From NCBI RefSeq assembly GCF_014529535.1, contig NW_023503372.1, positions 1,835,772-1,899,771 of the forward strand: DNA of 64,000 nucleotides, in the 5' to 3' direction. The notes under the pieces are model-generated. The model saw only the letters and a list, made by a program, of their open reading frames with translations. It did not search any database and was not told the origin of the DNA. Source of the stretch: Bradysia coprophila. Its lineage: Eukaryota > Arthropoda > Insecta > Diptera > Sciaridae. The position numbers and the translations under genes were made by a program. Positions 57,677 to 64,000 of this stretch are shown here, one piece after another. Each line of letters begins with the position of its first letter. The stretch's first letter is position 1.

Positions 57677-57868
57677 AACACACTCAAATAACAGGCACAA
57701 GAACAGATTTTTTTAAAGGTCATTTGGCCTTTTATTTTGTATAGAACGTCCGTAACGCAGTGGCCTATACCAACATAAAAAAAACTGAATTTATATGACA
57801 ATTTTAGACTATTGCGTCGTGGACACCTCTTATTTAATTCTGTTCTCGTGCCTGTTCTTGGAGTGCGT
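57677..57868. mobile_element. MITE-like inverted repeat
   Basis: CACTCAAATAACAGGCACAA and AGAACAGA at the left mirror TCTGTTCTCGTGCCTGTTCT and GGAGTG at the right. Non-coding. Confidence 0.5.
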
Positions 57869-58272
57869 TGGTAACAGGTTAAGGAATTTAGCTCTGTTCC
57901 GTGGTCACTAGCAGACGCGTTTGCTTTTCGTTGAAAAGAGGCGACAATATGTTAGCTGATCCATTTGTTTTTGAATTCGAATCTATTAAGGTGTGCTCTT
58001 TTGTATGAAAAGCCAACTGTCAACTGGCTTCTGAACGAACGTATAGTTACGTTGGAGACTGGCAAAGGTCTTAGAATGATGTTTTCAGTCGGAAATAAAG
58101 AGTAATAGTACAAAATCGGCTTTCGACTTTCGATACAAGCCTAACCCTCGAAGATAAACAAATTTCCCCACAGGACATTTTACTCAAGAAAGCAACAAAT
58201 AAACAAAACGAAATTCGACACCGCAATGAAGTAACGTCATATTTCATTCAGGCGGACCAAAAATGTCACTTT

Positions 58273-61139
58273 ATTCCCTTGACTGAAAGTCATGGGTCTT
58301 ATGGATGATAAACACCCTAAAATGTTTGTCACACAATGTTTACTACTATGATTGAAAATGCATGAATGTATGACCAAAAACCTTAAATATAGAAAATGTT
58401 TATCACACTTTGACGATTCCTTGATAACACGATAACTTGACTAATTCTCAACGGATTTCCAAAAACTTTTTTTTTAATCGACGGGGAATTGAATTCCTGA
58501 GGCTAAGTTCGAAGATGGGCTATGACGGTCGGGTGATCTTAGAGATATACCCAAAAGAATTCTTGTCTCGTCCCTTGAAAACACGATAACTCGAGTAGTT
58601 TTCAACGGATTTCCAAAAACTTTTTTTTATTACACGGGGAATTAAATTCCTCAGGTTCAGTTCGAAGATGGGTCGTAACGGATGGGTGATCTTAGAGATA
58701 TTCCCAAAAGAATTTTTGTCTTGTCGCTTGATTCCACGATAAATCGAGTAGTGTTCGATGGATTTCCAAAAACTTTTTATTAATCGACATCGAATTAAAT
58801 TGATGAGGCTAAGTTCAAAGATGGGTCGTAACGGACGGGTGATCTTAGAGATATTCCCAAAAGAATTTTTGTCTTGTTTCTTTATAACACGATAACTTAA
58901 GTAATTCTCAACGGATTTCCAAAAACTTTGTTTTAATCGACGGTGAATTGAATTCCTGAGGTTAAATTGGAAGATGGACTATAACAGATGGGTGATCTTA
59001 GAGATATTCTCAAAAGAATTTTTGTCTTGTGGCTTGATTCCACGATAACTCGAGTAGTTTTCGATGGATTTCCAAAATGTTTTTTTTTAATCGACAGCGA
59101 ATTAAATTGCTGAGGTTAAGTTCGAAGATAGGTCATAACGGACAGGTGATCTTAGAGATATTCACAAAAGAATTTTTGTCTCGTTCCTAGATAACACGAT
59201 AACTTCACGCAATCCTCAACGGATTTCAAAAACTTTTTTTATTAGACGGGGAATTCCATTCCCGGGGATAAGTTCAAAGATGGGCTATAACATAACGGTC
59301 GGAGGATCTGAGAGATATTCCCAAAAGAATTTTTGTATCGTCCCGTGATATTATTGTGTTTAAGTTTAGTAATTCTTAATGGTTTTCCACAAAAGAAAAT
59401 TATAAATACTAAAAAATAAATTTTTGGGTTAAGTTCGTTAATGGAATATACTGGAATAATATTCTAGGATTTATTCCAAAAAAAATTTTGTGTAATATCT
59501 TGGTATCGATGATAAGAAAAAAATTAAAGTTTGGACGAGTGTGAACTTTGCGGCCAGAGCAAAGCGAGTTCCACCTCCGTAATCACACGAGTTCCATTTT
59601 TATTTAAGAGGTAAGCGAGAAATTCGCCCCTTTCCAGGGTCTGTTAGCAGACAATAAAACTTAAGAGGCATCGGTGGTTAGCTAAAATTGTAGTATTAAT
59701 CAATATAATGGAAAGACTCGCACACGTTCGGCTGGGTGTCTCTCACAGAGAGACAGTTGGAAAAATTATCATCAATAGTAATAAATTAACATATAAGTTA
59801 CCATTGTACTATAGCATACCAATAAAAGGCGTCAAAACATGGTCTCATTCTTCCATGTTTTTATAAAAAAAACTTTACCAGCTCTAAAAAAAGTGGGCAG
59901 TGTAACGAAATTTTCATAAACTGTTTAGTTTTCTCATGGTTGGTCAAACTGCTACAACCAATACCCTCTCGACCCTCTCTAACAAACAAACTACTTTTAT
60001 TAAGGTGGTAAAAGAATAAAGTAGCCTTTACATGTAAATTACAGCGTAGTTAGTCAAAATGTAGAATAGTGTTTGTAAAATACAAAGAAAGAGAAGAGAA
60101 TTGAGAGTTTGGTTGCTAGAGAGAGTATTGCTACAACCTAATCTGTTTTATGTAGAAAGCTAACAATTCGTGGTCGTTATTGCAGTCGTACATACTTGAA
60201 AAATGATTCTGGCGGAAAGATATCATCAAAAGACAGTATTTAAAAATCACCCAAATGTATACTTTTCAGCAAAGCATCGATGCATCGACCTCTTAAGTAC
60301 TGAAAATACGTATGAGCCATTTTGAAGTACATGATATGAACGAAGTTTTTTATGTGGATTGAGAATCTGTGGTATTTAAGTAAAGAGAATAAGAATCTCT
60401 AAGCTCTTTGCTACTGGACCCTTGTACTTTTATATAACTTTTAGTGATTTTTTTTTGCACGGATTACAAAAATCTTCTTGAGAAAATTAGTCAGTCAAGG
60501 GATCTGACTCATCCAAAAGAAATTGAATTATCGTGTTATCTAGAAACGAGACAAAAATTCTTTTGGGAATATCTCTAAGATCACCCGTCCGTTACGACCC
60601 ATCTTCGAACTTAGCCTCATCAATTTAATTCGCTGTCGATTAATAAAAAGTTTTTGGAAATCCATCGAACACTACTCGATTTATCGTGGAATCAAGCGAC
60701 AAGTCAAAAAATTTTTTGGGAATATCTCTAAGATCACCCATCCGTTACGACTCATCTTCGAACTTAACCTGAGGAATTTAATTCCCCGTGAAATAAAAAA
60801 AAGTTTTTGGAAGTCCGTTGGAAACTACTCGAGTTATCGTGTTTATCAAGGGACAAGACAAAAATTCTTTTGGGAATCACCCGACCGTCATAGCCCATCT
60901 TCGAACTTAACCTCAGGAATTCAATTCCCCGTCGATTAAAAAAAAGTTTTTGGAAATCCGTTGAGAATTAGTCAAGTTATCGTGTTATCAAGGAATCATC
61001 AAAGTGTGACAAACATTTTCTATATTTAAGGTTTTTGGTCATACATTCATGCATTTTCAATCATAGTAGTAAACATTGTGTGACAAACATTTTAGGGTGT
61101 TTATCATCCATAAGACCCATGACTTTCAGTCAAGGGAAT
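58273..61139. mobile_element. Foldback-like element with tandem-repeat arms
   Basis: The outer about 190 bases at each end are inverted copies (ATTCCCTTGACTGAAAGTCA...). Inside them the left arm (58,425-59,350) has about six tandem units of roughly 150 bases and the right arm (60,530-60,975) about three to four in reverse orientation. Units share CACGATAACT.GAGTA, CAACGGATTTCCAAAAACTT and GTGATCTTAGAGATATTC. Long inverted arms made of tandem repeats are the hallmark of Foldback/Galileo-type elements. The centre codes for nothing obvious and hosts a MITE. Confidence 0.75.
59960..60130. mobile_element. MITE (AATACCCTCTC family), copy 2
   Basis: 171 bp with AATACCCTCTC...GAGAGTATTG ends and a perfect 8-bp duplication CTACAACC (59952-59959 and 60131-60138). 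Inserted in the centre of the Foldback-like element. Confidence 0.88.
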
Positions 61140-61462
61140 TATTGTTTTGTTACTTCGTCGCGTATTTCCCCCGTCGTTTACGAAAAACGTTGTTTCTTTA
61201 TGAATTTAGTGAGAATTTGTAAGAATTAAATTCCTAAAAATAGACCCTGCGTATTCTGGGACCCTTAGCACAATAAGAATAGAACATTCGGAAATAGGAT
61301 AGGAACTAGGCAACACAATTTTCGTTTTCAGTAAAAATGACATTTAATAACTAAATAACTATTTACAACCATATGACTATTCTTATTCTAATAATTCAGG
61401 AACTAACCACCTCCTAATTTTTTCTTGTAACGAATATTTTTTCAACAATATTCACGTTTCAA

Positions 61463-61779
61463 TCAACCTGCTGCTACTGTTGTTGTAGTTGTAGTTGTTG
61501 TTGTCGTAGTCGTCGTCGTTGTCGTGGTGGTTGTAGTGGTGGTAGTGGTTGTCGTTGTAGTAAAAAATAAAAGTTTTAAAAGAAAGCACGGCTCAGCTAC
61601 CCCATGAAAATACAAAGAAAAAAAAATTAAAATTCTCACAATTGATTCTGGTCAACAAATACAAATCTATTCTCTCCATAGGAAAGAGGTTTGCCATTTT
61701 TACCTTCTGGGATAGGTGAAGTGGAAATTGCTGCAAATAGCGCAACCAAGGTTAGAGTAAAGAGCACGATTTTCATCAT
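61463..61779 (-). CDS. Small secreted Thr-rich mucin-like peptide, paralogue B
   Basis: Exons 61779-61704 and 61596-61463, joined GAA G|CT, give 69 residues. Signal peptide MMKIVLFTLTLVALFAAIST, then SPIPEGAEPC, FLLKLLFF, a run of 28 Thr coded by all four Thr codons, and VAAG. Exon 1 has the same length (76 bases) as in paralogue A and the intron sits at the same codon. Mixed codons in the Thr tract argue that Thr content is selected rather than produced only by slippage of one triplet. Likely secreted and O-glycosylated; tissue unknown. Confidence 0.8.
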
Positions 61780-61845
61780 CTTGGCAATCACTTGTACTTT
61801 TCGATCCACAAAACTAAACTAATCCTTTGAAGCAATATTGTGTGG

Positions 61846-61853
61846 TATTTATA
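61846..61853 (-). promoter_or_regulatory. TATA box of Thr-rich peptide gene B
   Basis: TATAAATA followed by CCACA and GCTTCAAAGGAT, the same arrangement and spacing as upstream of paralogue A. Confidence 0.7.
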
Positions 61854-61879
61854 CCAGATATATGAAGAGTGGACCATCA

Positions 61880-63340
61880 GCTAATTATCGATTCTATCAT
61901 ATCGAACATAACGTCTGTTTAAATATTGCATTTCGTCTAACAGATAATTTCTAATTTGTTTGAGTAAACTATTTTAGGTTGAACTTGAATGAAGTTCTCA
62001 TACTGTATACAAATTCAAAACAGGCAACAGATGTTTCAGGTTGCAGCAATGGTTTTTCATTTGAAATTTTTGATGGTAAAATGAGTTATGTGCACATCAG
62101 ATTCAGCTGTTAATTGGGACAACATTGTTTCAAGGTAAGATAAGTACATCTGAGTATGTGCACATAACACACTGTTGTAATTGTAACAACCAAAGAAACA
62201 TCATTTTTTCCAAACCAATTTTAACCTTGTGAAGTCTATGAACCCAACTTCTGTGTTCTAGAAAACAGAATAATGAGCAAATATGAAATTCACGCCGTAA
62301 GTGCGTTTCAGGATTTAAATTTTAAGTCAAAAGATGAACAAATGAGTTGAAAAATATATTTCCACGCACTTTAATACAAGAGAATATCGCTGCCGTAATT
62401 TGCATGAAGGACTTAGTGAAAAAATGTAAACAAAAGAATTCTTTTGTTTAAAATTTTTACTGAGTCTCTTATACAAATTATGCCAGATCGTGAACTAGAC
62501 TAATTCAAAGCAGCGTTTGTTTAGCCCTTGGCCATTTTCCAGTACACTTTCCAGTCAATGAATAACACAATATATTCAAATCAAAAATGACCGCGTTTTG
62601 TCCAGTGGCGCAGAGTCCACGAGACGATGGGGGCTGCGGAAAGTTTGTGGGGCATCCAATAAAATTAGAGGATTGTTTAAACATTTCGATGCGGAGTAGC
62701 AACCAAAACAGATTCCTAACATTGACTTTGGTTAGGCAAATTTCAGAAAAATTATCTTGCCCCCATGGGCAAAACCAAAGTCGCTGCGCTTCTGAATTTG
62801 TCTACTGATGTCTACATAAATAAATAAAAAAAATTAAAGAATGATCGACGATCTTTGGAACAATCTATTTTTGACAATGACGACTAAAATCAGCTTAGTA
62901 TAGCGTCCTGTAGCTTACATCAAAAACCGCTGTGAGCTGGTCACAGAAACATAACTTCTCATTGGAAATAGAAAATTTTCCCTAACTACTAGAACGTCGA
63001 AAAATTCCAATGAACGTCAACACAAGGTATGGTTGAATGTCAAACTTTGTATGGAGCGGAGGACATAGCGATTTCAGATAAACAAACTCACCTCTCATGA
63101 GAATATGTCCTCCGATTTGTATGTACAGACCATACCTGGTTTATAATTTCATTGAAAAGTTTTACCGACCAGATTCAAACGAATCACCCAGTATAGCAAA
63201 ATGCATGTTTTAACTAATGAAGCTGAAAATTTTAAACCAAATCCTAGTTACAACTTTCAACAAAATAAGTAAAAGATTCGACGATTACATTGTGCCATTG
63301 GAAAGAAAATGAACATTGAACACTGAAGTTAATGTAAATC
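61880..63340. other. Gene-free stretch with one small fold-back
   Basis: No supported gene. 63,024-63,138 is an imperfect inverted repeat (AAGGTATGGTTGAATG ... and GGAGGACATA / TATGTCCTCC). Frames at 62,505-62,808 on both strands lack domain signals. Confidence 0.4.
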
Positions 63341-63341
63341 T

Positions 63342-63738
63342 TTGGCGTATTACAAAAAATACGGAATCCAAATTCCGAGTGAAAATACATCGTTTGAGGA
63401 AGCACTATCTATTTCTACAGAATTGATGGAATGTGGTGAGTATTGTGAAGAATTTCACTGCAAAAATTCTATTGAAATCGCAAGTGCTGCAATGATGAAG
63501 CGAATTTGCACTCGAATTTACCCGAAACTAGGTCTCCGTGGGTTTTTGCGGATATTCATCTGCCTTCACTTTGGGGACATTGATGGTAAAACGTATGAGC
63601 TCTGGCCGCGCTTTCGTTTACGTTTCAGAAACTGAACAAGCTCGTGCCGCCAGCAACGACATCTTTTACAATATTAAGGAACAAGCGGAACGAGCGCAAA
63701 TCAACAACAAATACATAACCTTCCGCCGTGTTTATTAG
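63342..63738 (+). pseudogene. Unrecognised open frame with a frame change
   Basis: 63342-63635 reads YYKKYGIQIPSENTSFEEAL and on to CTRIYPKLG; the frame starting at 63,538 continues with protein-like sequence (GRAFVYVSETEQARAASNDI to the stop at 63,738). Both halves look coding, suggesting one protein interrupted by a shift near 63,530, or an unseen tiny intron. I do not recognise the family. It lies 56 bases before the next start codon. Confidence 0.35.
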
Positions 63739-63794
63739 AAGTGCAGTGTTTATCGAAATTCGATCAAATTTATCCGAAATAAATTAAACTGACG

Positions 63795-63954
63795 ATGTCC
63801 AACGTAAAGAGCGCCGTGAAGCCATCGCAGGCATTGAATTTGGGTACGGTTTGGAATGCATTCGTTCGCTTTACAAGCAATGACTTCGTTCCTCTTTATT
63901 ACAGACGTTCAACAGCAAAAGAACTTCATCAAATTTTGGGAGTCCCTCGGTGAG
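63795..63954 (+). CDS. First two exons of a gene running off the window
   Basis: Exon 63795-63843 (MSNVKSAVKPSQALNL) and exon 63905-63954 (DVQQQKNFIKFWESLGE) join G|AC with a GTACGG donor, a TTATTACAG acceptor and a final GAG|GTAAGT donor. The short 61-base intron and phase agreement support a real gene. Product not recognised from 33 residues. Confidence 0.6.
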
Positions 63955-64000
63955 GTAAGTTCGCATTTTATTTGTGTCGATTGTTTGTGACTGGATAAGC

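Noticed and set aside
61441-61562. GTT/GTC triplet tract as a simple microsatellite only
   Set aside because: On the minus strand it is an in-frame Thr run in a spliced gene with a signal peptide and a paralogue, using all four Thr codons.

Overview
The window is AT-rich eukaryotic DNA, almost certainly insect and most likely a lower dipteran (a fungus-gnat-like fly). The main reason is a nearly complete bark/Anakonda-type gene in the fly layout, with short introns and GT-AG splice sites. Other support is a ZAD zinc-finger gene (an insect-expanded class), intact piggyBac and CR1-like elements, and dense 8-bp-target-site fold-back MITEs. The species placement is inference.

Layout. 1-12.3 kb: plus-strand bark gene (tricellular-junction protein with SRCR, beta-helix, C-type lectin and transmembrane parts), 5' end off the window, one 2.3-kb intron holding two fold-back repeats. 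12.3-15.3 kb: repeat-like intergenic DNA with heat-shock-element-like arrays. 15.3-18.2 kb: minus-strand seven-exon gene for a membrane-anchored protein of unknown function. 19.4-20.8 kb: intronless divergent BTB gene. 20.9-27.9 kb: repeats, including a satellite-bearing element, several MITEs and a pyrimidine-rich minisatellite. 28.1-30 kb: three exons of an unrecognised minus-strand gene, a LINE RT scrap and a decayed YqaJ-nuclease gene. 30-36 kb: MITE, decayed P-transposase/FLYWCH-like locus and a second copy of the satellite element. 36.1 kb: tRNA-like gene. 36.8-41.6 kb: CR1-like non-LTR retrotransposon with both ORFs open. 43.9-45 kb: ZAD-C2H2 zinc-finger gene. 46.6-49.1 kb: complete piggyBac with TTAA ends. 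49.3-49.6 and 61.5-61.8 kb: two paralogous genes for tiny Thr-rich secreted peptides, too short for usual ORF calling. 52.2-55.7 kb: 3.5-kb inverted repeat. 55.9-57 kb: secreted VMO-I-domain protein. 58.3-61.1 kb: Foldback-like element whose long arms are tandem repeats. 63.3-64 kb: an open frame with a frame change, then the first two exons of a gene running off the end.

The host genes are unrelated to one another and do not form a pathway. What links them is a background of nested transposons. The items most worth following are the two Thr-rich peptide genes with a shared core promoter, the intact piggyBac, the VMO-I protein with an extra Ser/Thr-rich C-terminal region, the tRNA-like gene, and the two large inverted-repeat elements.
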